The position numbers and the translations under genes are program-made. This document shows, one piece after another, positions 7,951 to 15,718 of a DNA stretch of 64,000 bases. The notes under the pieces were generated by a model that did not search any database, was not told where the DNA came from, and saw only the letters and a list, made by a program, of their open reading frames with translations. Positions within the stretch are counted from its first letter, which is position 1, and each line of letters begins with the position of its first letter. The DNA is from Peptoniphilus lacrimalis DSM 7455 (GTDB lineage: Bacteria > Bacillota > Clostridia > Tissierellales > Peptoniphilaceae), in contig NZ_KB900368.1 of assembly GCF_000378725.1 (NCBI RefSeq), positions 186,001-250,000 on the forward strand, given 5' to 3'.

Positions 7951-9069
7951 TTATTCCTCCTTATCTACATAGGCATTAATTAAAATATCCTGTCCCATCT
8001 TTTCGACTTGAAAATCTTTTATTTTTATTGCATCCTTCATGAGAGTAATGCCCTCTCCTGCAACGGGACTAAGACCACTTCCGCCAATAATTTTTGGACC
8101 TATAAAAAATATTATTCTATCAACTAAATTTTCCCTTAACATAGAATAGTTTAGATTTCCTCCTCCCTCTAAGAGAACAGAGCATATGTCAAAATCTTTT
8201 AACTTAGAAAATAAATCTAACAAATCTACACGTTCATCTTTTTTCTTGCAAACAAGAATATGAACATTTGCCATTTCTTTTAACTTATTATACTTTTCTG
8301 TGTCATAGCCTTCTGTACAAGCAATTATTGTTGGAGCATCAGATGATGATAAAAGTTTAGCATCAAGAGGAATTCTAAGTTTTGAATCCACAAGAATTTT
8401 TGTGGGGTTTTTGTAGTTGCCATAAATTCTCACATTAAGGGAAGGATCATCTTTAAGAACAGTTCCAATACCTACCATTATTGCATTATTTTCTGCCCTA
8501 AGCTTGTGAACATAATCTCTTGAAATCTGAGATGAAATCCATTTGCTATCACCTGTAACTGATGCAATTTTGCCGTCAAGAGTCATGGCAGATTTCATAG
8601 TAACAAAAGGTCTTTGGGTTTTAATGAAGTGGAAAAATTCTTCATTTAATTTTAAGCCTTCCTCTTCCATAATCCCTTCAACAACTTCTATTCCAGCATC
8701 TTCTAAAGTTTTTATGCCCTTGCCTGAAACTTTTTTATTGGGGTCAACATTAGCGATTACAACTTTTTTAATTTTATTTTCAATAATTGCCTTGGTGCAA
8801 GGTGGCTGTTTGCCATAGTGGCAACATGGTTCTAAATTTACATATAAAGTAGAACCTTCAAGGGACTCGCCATTTTTTTTGGAATCTTCTATTGCCATAG
8901 TTTCGGCGTGAAGATCACCAAACTTTTTATGGTAGCCTCGTCCGATAATTCTATCATCATTAACAATTACACACCCTACCATAGGATTAGTAAGTGTAAA
9001 GCCCTTGCCCTTTTCGGCAAGCTCCATAGCCAAGGACATATAAGACCTATAATCCACAAATTCTAACAT
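7951..9069 (-). CDS. ribD: Bifunctional diaminohydroxyphosphoribosylaminopyrimidine deaminase / 5-amino-6-(5-phosphoribosylamino)uracil reductase
   Basis: A 372-residue two-domain enzyme for steps two and three of riboflavin synthesis. Residues 8-145 are the zinc deaminase domain, with HAE at 54-56 and zinc cysteines in PCCHYGKQPPC (about 81-91). Residues 150-370 are the NADPH-dependent reductase (MTLDGKIA, LLEGGGNLN, GGSGLSPVAGEG). The ATG follows GGAG. First gene of the rib operon, 15 bp downstream of the riboswitch terminator, so its expression should drop when FMN is plentiful. Confidence 0.96.
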   Translation of the reverse strand: MLEFVDYRSYMSLAMELAEKGKGFTLTNPMVGCVIVNDDRIIGRGYHKKFGDLHAETMAIEDSKKNGESLEGSTLYVNLEPCCHYGKQPPCTKAIIENKIKKVVIANVDPNKKVSGKGIKTLEDAGIEVVEGIMEEEGLKLNEEFFHFIKTQRPFVTMKSAMTLDGKIASVTGDSKWISSQISRDYVHKLRAENNAIMVGIGTVLKDDPSLNVRIYGNYKNPTKILVDSKLRIPLDAKLLSSSDAPTIIACTEGYDTEKYNKLKEMANVHILVCKKKDERVDLLDLFSKLKDFDICSVLLEGGGNLNYSMLRENLVDRIIFFIGPKIIGGSGLSPVAGEGITLMKDAIKIKDFQVEKMGQDILINAYVDKEE

Positions 9070-9084
9070 AATTTCTCCTTATAT

Positions 9085-9113
9085 AAAAAAAAATAAGCCC
9101 ACAAGGGGCTTAA
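9085..9113 (-). terminator. Intrinsic terminator of the FMN riboswitch
   Basis: Stem TAAGCCC / GGGCTTA (minus strand, 9094-9112) followed by nine Ts. It sits between the RFN aptamer and ribD and is presumably the terminator the FMN-bound aptamer permits. Confidence 0.85.
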
Positions 9114-9129
9114 AAATTCGCACGCAAAA

Positions 9130-9245
9130 CGCATAATTTTTCTCTCATCCAGACTATACTGTCGGTATTGGAATTTCACCAATTCAGCCAAAAAGCTCGC
9201 GGACTTTACCGCCGGTGAGGAATTGCACCTCGCCCCGAAAAACTA
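9130..9245 (-). ncRNA. FMN riboswitch (RFN element)
   Basis: The minus strand shows the conserved RFN aptamer core: GGGGCGAGGTGCAATTCC, then CACCGGCGGTAAA, AGTCCGCGAGC, GGTGAAATTCC and ACCGACAGTATAGTCTGGAT, ending GAGAGAA. These are the hallmark segments of the FMN aptamer's multi-branched junction. It lies in the leader of ribD and is followed by an intrinsic terminator, consistent with transcription attenuation of the whole riboflavin operon by FMN. Confidence 0.97.
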
Positions 9246-9265
9246 ATGTATTAATTTATATATAG

Positions 9266-9295
9266 ATATTAACACTAAGTATAAATAAATGTCAA
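9266..9295 (-). promoter_or_regulatory. Promoter of the riboflavin operon
   Basis: TTGACA (9290-9295, minus) and TAATAT (9266-9271, minus) spaced by 18 bp, just upstream of the RFN aptamer. Confidence 0.7.
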
Positions 9296-9415
9296 GACTT
9301 TAAGGACTAATTAAGTATAGATTTTGTAAATTTAATTATTGAAAAAAATTTTTTAATTTAGTATAATACTTTAAGAAACATTTACAAAATTATATAAATT
9401 TTTTGTAAAAATTTG

Positions 9416-9444
9416 TTGACATATTAAGATTGGTCTTGTAAAAT
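9416..9444 (+). promoter_or_regulatory. Promoter of the tRNA-Ser/CAT/Phe cluster
   Basis: TTGACA at 9416-9421 and TAAAAT at 9439-9444, spacer 17 bp, 32 bp upstream of the first tRNA. Confidence 0.8.
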
Positions 9445-9476
9445 ATTAAAGGTAGCCAACTTGAATATACTTTCTT

Positions 9477-9567
9477 GGAGAAATACTCAAGAGGCTGAAG
9501 AGGCTCCCCTGCTAAGGGAGTAGGTCCCGATAGGGGCGCGAGGGTTCAAATCCCTCTTTCTCCGCCA
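9477..9567 (+). tRNA. tRNA-Ser (GCT)
   Basis: Class II tRNA with acceptor stem GGAGAAA / TTTCTCC, anticodon loop CTGCTAA (anticodon GCT), an extended variable arm (TAGGTCCCGATAGGGGCGC) and T loop GGTTCAAATCC. CCA is encoded at 9565-9567. First of three tandem tRNAs with one promoter and one terminator. Confidence 0.96.
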
Positions 9568-9574
9568 ATGGTGA

Positions 9575-9651
9575 GGGCCTTTAGCTCAGTTGGTTAGAGC
9601 GCCCGGCTCATAACCGGTAGGTCCTGGGTTCAAGTCCCCGAAGGCCCACCA
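9575..9651 (+). tRNA. tRNA with CAT anticodon (elongator Met or lysidine-modified Ile2)
   Basis: Acceptor GGGCCTT / AAGGCCC, D arm TTAGCTCAGTTGGTTAGAGC, anticodon loop CTCATAA, T loop GGTTCAAGTCC, encoded CCA at 9649-9651. The anticodon CAT alone would give Met, but the body (CCTTTAGCTCAG and GGCTCATAACC) resembles Firmicutes tRNA-Ile2, whose C34 is changed to lysidine by TilS. Identity is therefore left open, with Ile2 somewhat favoured. Confidence 0.85.
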
Positions 9652-9686
9652 TTATAAGTTGCCAATTTAATATTGACAACTGTTTT

Positions 9687-9762
<76 letters not shown>

Positions 9763-9767
9763 ATATT

Positions 9768-9800
9768 AAACCTGTAAGATATTCTCTTACAGGTTTTTTT
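9768..9800 (+). terminator. Terminator of the tRNA cluster
   Basis: AAACCTGTAAGA and TCTTACAGGTTT form a long stem around a short loop, ending in a run of seven Ts. Confidence 0.85.
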
Positions 9801-9877
9801 ATGCTGTCTTTTATTTATTTTTAATTGTCAGGCTAGATATAAGATTTTACAAACAGTCTTTTATACTTGTGATTTTC

Positions 9878-9921
9878 TTTACATATAATAAAACTAAATC
9901 ATATATTTTATTATATGTAAA
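9878..9921. repeat. Perfect 16-bp AT-rich inverted repeat downstream of pilC
   Basis: TTTACATATAATAAAA at 9878-9893 is mirrored exactly by TTTTATTATATGTAAA at 9906-9921, with a 12-base loop. It lies 9 bp past the pilC stop codon, between convergent pilC and the tRNA cluster. It lacks a classic GC stem and T tract, so it may be a weak terminator, a mRNA 3' stabiliser or a protein-binding site. Confidence 0.7.
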
Positions 9922-9930
9922 TACAGATAT

Positions 9931-11100
9931 CTAAATTGCATTTACCATATTAAATATTGGTAGGGCAATTGATAAAACTATAAAACCTATTATTATTGAT
10001 AAAATTATTATGAGTATTGGACCTAGAAGTTCTAAAAATCTCTTGTTATAATTTTCTGTTTCTTCTTCGTAATAGTCGATAAAATTTTTAAATATTTCCT
10101 TAAAACTTGAAGTTTCCTCTCCGACTCTTACCATAGATATAAATATTTTGGGAAATATATTCATATCTCTAAGACTTTGCCAGTAGGCTCTACCTTTTTT
10201 TAAATTTACAGATACTTTTCCTAATTCTTTTTTTATAAGTATATTTGCCTCCATTTTACAAAGGGTTTGTGTTGCTTCATCTATTGTGAGGCCTGCTGAT
10301 AAGATTGTATAAATTGTAAAAGAAAATCTCAGTGTATAAATTCTTTTATAGTAGGCTGATTTTAATAATATTTTATCTTTTATCTTGGGATTTTTCTTTA
10401 GATATATTATAAAGAAAAAAGAGATAGCTAAAAATATAAAACTTATTATAATAAAATTTTCCCTCAATATTTTTGAAAATCCTATTAGGAGTCTTGTCAT
10501 CAAGGGCAAACTCTCTCCTGCTTGGTCATAAATATCTGCAAATGTTGGAATTACATTTAACATCAAAAAATTCACAACTAGGGCTGAAACTATAATTAAT
10601 ATTATTGGATATGTCAGAGTGGAATAAATATTTTTTCTCAATTTTTCCTCTCTTTTGTAGAAGGATGCCAATTTTCTAAAGACTTGTTCTAAGTTTGATG
10701 AGTTCTCTCCGACATCCACTAGACTTACTATAAAATCTGTAAATTTTTTGGATTGAGCCATAGCCTGACTTAAAGATATACCACTATGCAAGTCTTGTGA
10801 AATTTTTAAGAGAATATTTCTTTTTTTCTCATTAAAATTATCGGCTACAATCTTTAAAGCTTCTTCTAAGACTATACCCGATTTTAAGATTAGAGCTAGT
10901 TGAGTAAATAAAAAATAATAATCTCTGTTTTTAAATTTTATATTTAGGCTTATGCCTTTATTTTTTTCTATATCCTCTTCAAGGCTTATGGGTCTATATC
11001 CTTGACTTTTTAAGTTTGTTAAGGCTTCTTGGTAATTTTTTGCACTTATCTTACCTTTTTTTATTTCTTTTCCATGAAGGACTTTATAGGTAAAATTCAT
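9931..11100 (-). CDS. Type II secretion/type IV pilus inner-membrane platform protein (PilC/GspF/ComGB family)
   Basis: A 389-residue polytopic protein with two tandem T2SSF domains (about 65-190 and 265-385) and transmembrane helices near 165-190, 215-235 and 360-385. The N-terminal 60 residues match the extended PilC head. These proteins sit beneath the pilus and couple the PilB ATPase to pilin assembly. It overlaps pilB by 4 bp and is the last gene of the queH-pilC operon. No prepilin, prepilin peptidase or PilM/N/O genes are nearby. With dprA and comM upstream, a ComGB-like role in DNA uptake is plausible but inferred. Confidence 0.88.
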   Translation of the reverse strand: MNFTYKVLHGKEIKKGKISAKNYQEALTNLKSQGYRPISLEEDIEKNKGISLNIKFKNRDYYFLFTQLALILKSGIVLEEALKIVADNFNEKKRNILLKISQDLHSGISLSQAMAQSKKFTDFIVSLVDVGENSSNLEQVFRKLASFYKREEKLRKNIYSTLTYPIILIIVSALVVNFLMLNVIPTFADIYDQAGESLPLMTRLLIGFSKILRENFIIISFIFLAISFFFIIYLKKNPKIKDKILLKSAYYKRIYTLRFSFTIYTILSAGLTIDEATQTLCKMEANILIKKELGKVSVNLKKGRAYWQSLRDMNIFPKIFISMVRVGEETSSFKEIFKNFIDYYEEETENYNKRFLELLGPILIIILSIIIGFIVLSIALPIFNMVNAI

Positions 11101-12545
11101 ATCTCACCTATTGTATTTATATTTCTATAATATTCTTCCATAGATGTTTGACCATTTTCTACCAGTGATAAAATTTCTGAAGCTAAAGTTTTCATTCCTT
11201 GGCTTATTGCATAATTTTTTATTTTTCCTATGGATTTTTTCTCGCTTATCATTTCTTTTAAAGTTTCATCTACTATCATTATTTCAAACACTGCAATTCT
11301 ACCCTTGTAGCCTCCATTACACTTGGGACAGCCCCTTTTTTTATAAATTTCCTTGTCTTTAAAAAAAGGATTATTAGATATTTCTTTTTCCTTACAATGG
11401 GGGCAGAGTTTTCTTATTAGTCTTTGGGATATAACTCCTATTAAACCTGCTGAAACTAGATAGGGTTCTATACCCATATCAATTAGTCTACCTACAACTG
11501 CTGGTGAATTTTCTGTATGTATTGTTGAAAAAACTGTATGACCTGAAATTGACGCAGAAATTGCAATATGGGCTGTTTCTTTATTTCTTATCTCCCCTAT
11601 CATAATTTTATCGGGATCCATTCTAAGAATTGATTTTAAACCTCTCTCAAAGCTTAGCCCTGTATTTTCATTTACTTCTATCTGATTTATTCCAGCAATT
11701 TTATATTCAATGGGGTCTTCTATAGTCATTATATTTATTTGTGAATTTTGAATATATTTTAAAATTGTATATAAGGTTGAAGTTTTTCCTGAAGATGTTG
11801 GACCACTTATAAGAACTAGACCTTGTGGCTGACTTATGACTTTCAAAATATTTTTTAAATTTTCTCCACTAAGTCCTATCCCCTCTGGGCTGTAATCCAC
11901 CCTTCCCACATCAAGAATTCTAAAAACAATTTTTTCGCCGTAGGCTGTGGGACTTGTTGCAACTCTTATATCAATATTTCTGCCCCTAAAATTAAATGAA
12001 AATCTGCCATCTTGTGGCAGTCTTTTTTCTGCAATATCAAGTTTTGCCATAACTTTTATTCTAGTTATTAAATATGGATAAAGATTTTTTGGAAATTTAG
12101 AAAGCTCATGCAGACTTCCATCTATTCTAACTCTGACAAGTACTGAGTCTTCAAGATTTTCTATATGAATATCAGAAGCATCTTTTTCTATTGAAAAATT
12201 TAAAATATAATTTAAAACTTTAGCCACTGGTGAATCTTTAGACTCATCTTCTAAGTCATCAATACCTATATCTTCACTATATAAGTTTTTTATCTGATCT
12301 AGAATTTTATCATCTAGCTTTTTTTCAAATAAGCTTTCTATTTCCTTAATAATTATATCTTTAGACTTTTTTATAAATTCTATATCCTTTTCTGTAAGCT
12401 CTTTTATATTGTAATTTAGAAGTTCGTCATCATTTGCAGAATATAGAATAATTTTCTTTTTGTCCTCATAGATTGGTACTATAAAATTTTTACGGCAGTA
12501 TTTCTCATTTAAAATTTCTAATAAAGCTTGGCTAACTTTATTCAT
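11097..12545 (-). CDS. Type IV pilus / type II secretion assembly ATPase (PilB/GspE/ComGA family)
   Basis: A 482-residue cytosolic motor ATPase that powers pilus polymerisation. A diverged N-terminal domain (about 1-100) is followed by the secretion-ATPase core: Walker A GPTSSGKT at about 248-255, an Asp box and Walker B region (IMTIEDPIEY, MIGEIRNKETA), the His box, and a zinc-type cysteine tetrad CPHC...CPKC in the last hundred residues. The start chosen is ATG 12545, preceded by AAAGGAG and overlapping the topA stop by 8 bp; a longer frame beginning at 12581 lies within topA. It pairs with pilC but not with pilin genes. Confidence 0.88.
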   Translation of the reverse strand: MNKVSQALLEILNEKYCRKNFIVPIYEDKKKIILYSANDDELLNYNIKELTEKDIEFIKKSKDIIIKEIESLFEKKLDDKILDQIKNLYSEDIGIDDLEDESKDSPVAKVLNYILNFSIEKDASDIHIENLEDSVLVRVRIDGSLHELSKFPKNLYPYLITRIKVMAKLDIAEKRLPQDGRFSFNFRGRNIDIRVATSPTAYGEKIVFRILDVGRVDYSPEGIGLSGENLKNILKVISQPQGLVLISGPTSSGKTSTLYTILKYIQNSQINIMTIEDPIEYKIAGINQIEVNENTGLSFERGLKSILRMDPDKIMIGEIRNKETAHIAISASISGHTVFSTIHTENSPAVVGRLIDMGIEPYLVSAGLIGVISQRLIRKLCPHCKEKEISNNPFFKDKEIYKKRGCPKCNGGYKGRIAVFEIMIVDETLKEMISEKKSIGKIKNYAISQGMKTLASEILSLVENGQTSMEEYYRNINTIGEI

Positions 12546-14622
12546 CTTTGGACTCCTTTTTAACATAGGAGCAAGTGGCATTTGAACATCTTATAGTTTT
12601 GCCTTTTCTATTTGCTACTTCCACTAAAATATTTCCACACTTGGGGCAAAATTCATCAACTGGTTTATTCCATGACACAAAATCACACTTTGGATAATTT
12701 GTGCATCCGAAAAATTTTCTTCCCTTTTTAGACATTTTTATGGCTATATCTCCATCCTTACATTTAGGACATTTGACGCCAATTTTTTCTACATAGGGTT
12801 TTGCATTTCTACATTCAGGAAAACCTGGACAAGCTAAAAATTTTCCAAATCTGCCCATCTTTACCACCATATGTCTGCCACATTTTTCACATATTACATC
12901 TGTTACGGGATCAGAAATTTGAACTTTTTCTATATTTTCATATGCCTTATCTAAAGCTATTTTTAATTTATCATAAAAAACTCTAACTAATTCTTTCCAC
13001 TTAAGATTTCCATTTGCAACCTTATCTAAGTCTGCTTCCATTTTTGCTGTAAATTCCTTATTAACTAGACCTTCGAAATTTTCGCACAAAATTTTATTTA
13101 CTGTCAGACCAAGTTCTGTAGGAATTAATTTTTTATCTTCATTTACAACATAGTATCTTGTTTGAAGGGTTGAAATTGTCGGTGAATATGTTGAAGGTCT
13201 GCCGATTCCTAAGTCCTCTAAAGTTTTTATTAATGATGCTTCGTTATATCTTGGAGGAGCTTGGGTAAAGTGTTGGTCTTTTTTAAGTTCTTTTAACTTT
13301 AACTTATCTCCTACTTTCATCTGTGGAATAACTTCATCTTTTTTATTGTCATAGGCATAGACTTTTAAAAATCCGTCGAATTTTAATATTGAACCTGTCA
13401 ATTTGAAGGATTCATTATTTGAAATTATTTCTATGTTGTTTGTTGCAAAGCTAGCTTGTTTCATAAGTGATGCTACAAATCTCTTCCAAATAAGTTCATA
13501 TAATTTAAACTGGTCTTTATTTAGAGAATCCTTGATTAAATATGGAGTCTTTCTCACATCTGTTGGTCTTATACATTCGTGGGCATCTTGCACATTTTCA
13601 GATTTTTTCTTAGCTTTTCTAGCCCTACCAACATAATCCTTGCCATAATTTTCTTCTATAAAATCTAGGGTCATATTTACGGCTTGGTCAGAAATTCTTG
13701 TGGAGTCGGTTCTCATATAAGTTATCAAACCTACAAGACCCTCTTCCGGCAGTTTTACACCTTCATAAAGTGATTGGGCAACTTGCATAGTTTTTCTAAT
13801 TGTAAAATTTATCTTTCTTGATGCTTCTTGTTGCATGGTTGATGTTGTAAAGGGGCCTGCTGGATTTCTTGATCTCTTGCCTTCTTTTACATCTTTAACT
13901 GTGAAATTTTCTTTGTCTATATTTTTTATAATCTTATCAACATGAGCTTCAGTTTTTAAGTCAGCCTTTTCAAGTTTATTATTTTTATAAGTTCCTTGAT
14001 AATTTGCCAAGACTTTTTTTCTATTGAATCTTAAATCTGCATCTAAGGTCCAATATTCTTCGCTTATGAAATTATTTATCTCTTCTTCCCTATCGCAGAT
14101 AATTTTTAAAACTGCTGACTGAACACGACCTGCTGAAAGTCCAGCTTTAACTTTCTTCCAAAGTAAAGGTGAAATTTTATAGCCGGCAAGCCTGTCAAGT
14201 TCTCGTCTAGCTTGCTGAGCATCAACAAGATCCATATCAATTTTTCTTGGTTTTTTTATAGATGATTTTACTGTATCTTTTGTAATTTCATTGAAAGTTA
14301 CCCTATTTTCATCATCTTCATCCATTCCTAAAATATGCGCCAAATGCCAAGAGATAGCTTCTCCTTCCCTATCAGGGTCAGTTGCCAAAAGGACATTTGT
14401 TGCTTTTTTTGCTTCACTTTTTAATTCTTTAATTATTTCTCCCTTACCCCTAATATTTATATATTGGGGCTCAAAGTCTTTATCTATATCAATACCAATC
14501 TTACTTTTTGGCAAATCTCTTACATGACCAACGGATGCCATGACCTTATAATTAGAGCCAAGCATTTTTTTGATTGTCTTTGCCTTAGTAGGAGATTCCA
14601 CAATAACTAAGTTTTTTGCCAA
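12538..14622 (-). CDS. topA: DNA topoisomerase I (type IA)
   Basis: A 694-residue type IA topoisomerase that relaxes negative supercoils. The TOPRIM domain lies at the N-terminus (IVESPTKAKTI, then DPDREGEAISWH), and the active-site tyrosine is in YMRTDSTRIS. Three zinc-finger-like motifs occupy the C-terminus (CEKCGRH...CPGFPEC, CPKCKDG...CTNYPKC, CPKCGN...CSNATC). The start is TTG at 14622, eight bases after AAAGGAG, and matches the family N-terminus. It sits between dprA and pilB in the long operon; a dprA-topA order is common in Firmicutes. Confidence 0.97.
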   Translation of the reverse strand: MAKNLVIVESPTKAKTIKKMLGSNYKVMASVGHVRDLPKSKIGIDIDKDFEPQYINIRGKGEIIKELKSEAKKATNVLLATDPDREGEAISWHLAHILGMDEDDENRVTFNEITKDTVKSSIKKPRKIDMDLVDAQQARRELDRLAGYKISPLLWKKVKAGLSAGRVQSAVLKIICDREEEINNFISEEYWTLDADLRFNRKKVLANYQGTYKNNKLEKADLKTEAHVDKIIKNIDKENFTVKDVKEGKRSRNPAGPFTTSTMQQEASRKINFTIRKTMQVAQSLYEGVKLPEEGLVGLITYMRTDSTRISDQAVNMTLDFIEENYGKDYVGRARKAKKKSENVQDAHECIRPTDVRKTPYLIKDSLNKDQFKLYELIWKRFVASLMKQASFATNNIEIISNNESFKLTGSILKFDGFLKVYAYDNKKDEVIPQMKVGDKLKLKELKKDQHFTQAPPRYNEASLIKTLEDLGIGRPSTYSPTISTLQTRYYVVNEDKKLIPTELGLTVNKILCENFEGLVNKEFTAKMEADLDKVANGNLKWKELVRVFYDKLKIALDKAYENIEKVQISDPVTDVICEKCGRHMVVKMGRFGKFLACPGFPECRNAKPYVEKIGVKCPKCKDGDIAIKMSKKGRKFFGCTNYPKCDFVSWNKPVDEFCPKCGNILVEVANRKGKTIRCSNATCSYVKKESKDE

Positions 14623-14635
14623 AATTTCAACTCCT

Positions 14636-15718
14636 TTAAATAATTCTATATTCTGTCAAAGAAATTTTTTCTATCGCTGATTTTAATTCTAATTTTGTTA
14701 ACAAACTATTTATATAAATTACATCAAAATTTGATTTATTGCAAATTTCTTCTATGGTAATACTTCCATCTTCCATTAAATTTAAAATCAAATTTTCATC
14801 TTCTGATAAATTCTTTATTATATGTTTTTCCTCTTCTTTTTTTATAATTGATGGATAAAATGGTAAAATGTCCTCGATTTGTAAAAGAGGTGTTGCTCCA
14901 TCTCTAATCAGAAGATTTGTACCCTTTGAATAAATTGAATTAATATTTCCTGGTATGGCAAAAACTTCTTTTCCTTGTTCTGCGGCAAGTCTTGCTGTTA
15001 TTAGTGAGCCACTTTTTTCTTTAGCTTCCACTACTATTACACCCTCACTTAATCCTGATATTATTCTATTTCTCTGTGGAAATGTAAATTTCGTTGCTTT
15101 CATTCCGAAGGGATATTCTGAAACTATTGTAGCCTTATCTAATAAATTCATATATAAATTTGTGTTTGCCTTTGGATAAATTATGTCGATGCCATTACCT
15201 AAGACTGCTATTGCCTTCATATTTTTTTCTAAGGCTCTTTTGTGGGATAGGGCATCTATTCCATATGCCATGCCTGAAACAATGGTAAAATTATAAGAGG
15301 ACAATTCGTCTACAAATTTATTTACTGCATAAATCCCATAGGAAGTGTGCTTTCTCGCCCCCACTATTGCTATATTATTTTCTAATTTTATATCTTTACC
15401 CCTTATATAGAGAATAGCTGGTGGGTCTTCAATTCTTCTCAAAGAAGATGGATAATTTCCATCTAAAATTGTTGATATTTTTACCTGCAATTTCTGAGAT
15501 TTATTTAATGTATTTTCTAGTATTTCCTCATATTTACAATAAAATTTCTTAATTTTATCAAAAGTTACTTTTTTCAAAAGAGGCTTATACTGGTTTTCTT
15601 CTAAATTAAGAAATTCATTCAAAACTAAATTCTTCTCAATTGAAAAATCTAAAATTTTAATTATATTTGATGAAGAAAGACCTATGGAGCTTAAAAATAT
15701 TATCGCATTTCTATCCAT
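14636..15718 (-). CDS. dprA: DNA-processing protein A
   Basis: A 360-residue DprA. It protects incoming single-stranded DNA and loads RecA during natural transformation. A short helical N-terminal region (about 1-70) is followed by the Rossmann-like DprA core with GARKHTSYG, SGMAYGIDALSH, GIDIIYPKAN and FPQRNRIISGLS; a winged-helix-like C-terminal domain follows (EICNKSNFDVIYINSLL). It shares a TGATG stop/start with comM upstream. DprA is also common in non-transformable bacteria, so its presence alone does not show competence. Confidence 0.96.
   Translation of the reverse strand: MDRNAIIFLSSIGLSSSNIIKILDFSIEKNLVLNEFLNLEENQYKPLLKKVTFDKIKKFYCKYEEILENTLNKSQKLQVKISTILDGNYPSSLRRIEDPPAILYIRGKDIKLENNIAIVGARKHTSYGIYAVNKFVDELSSYNFTIVSGMAYGIDALSHKRALEKNMKAIAVLGNGIDIIYPKANTNLYMNLLDKATIVSEYPFGMKATKFTFPQRNRIISGLSEGVIVVEAKEKSGSLITARLAAEQGKEVFAIPGNINSIYSKGTNLLIRDGATPLLQIEDILPFYPSIIKKEEEKHIIKNLSEDENLILNLMEDGSITIEEICNKSNFDVIYINSLLTKLELKSAIEKISLTEYRII

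Noticed and set aside
12546-12581. Upstream start of pilB at 12581
   Set aside because: It lies inside topA, and the ATG at 12545 has AAAGGAG and the usual 8-bp overlap.
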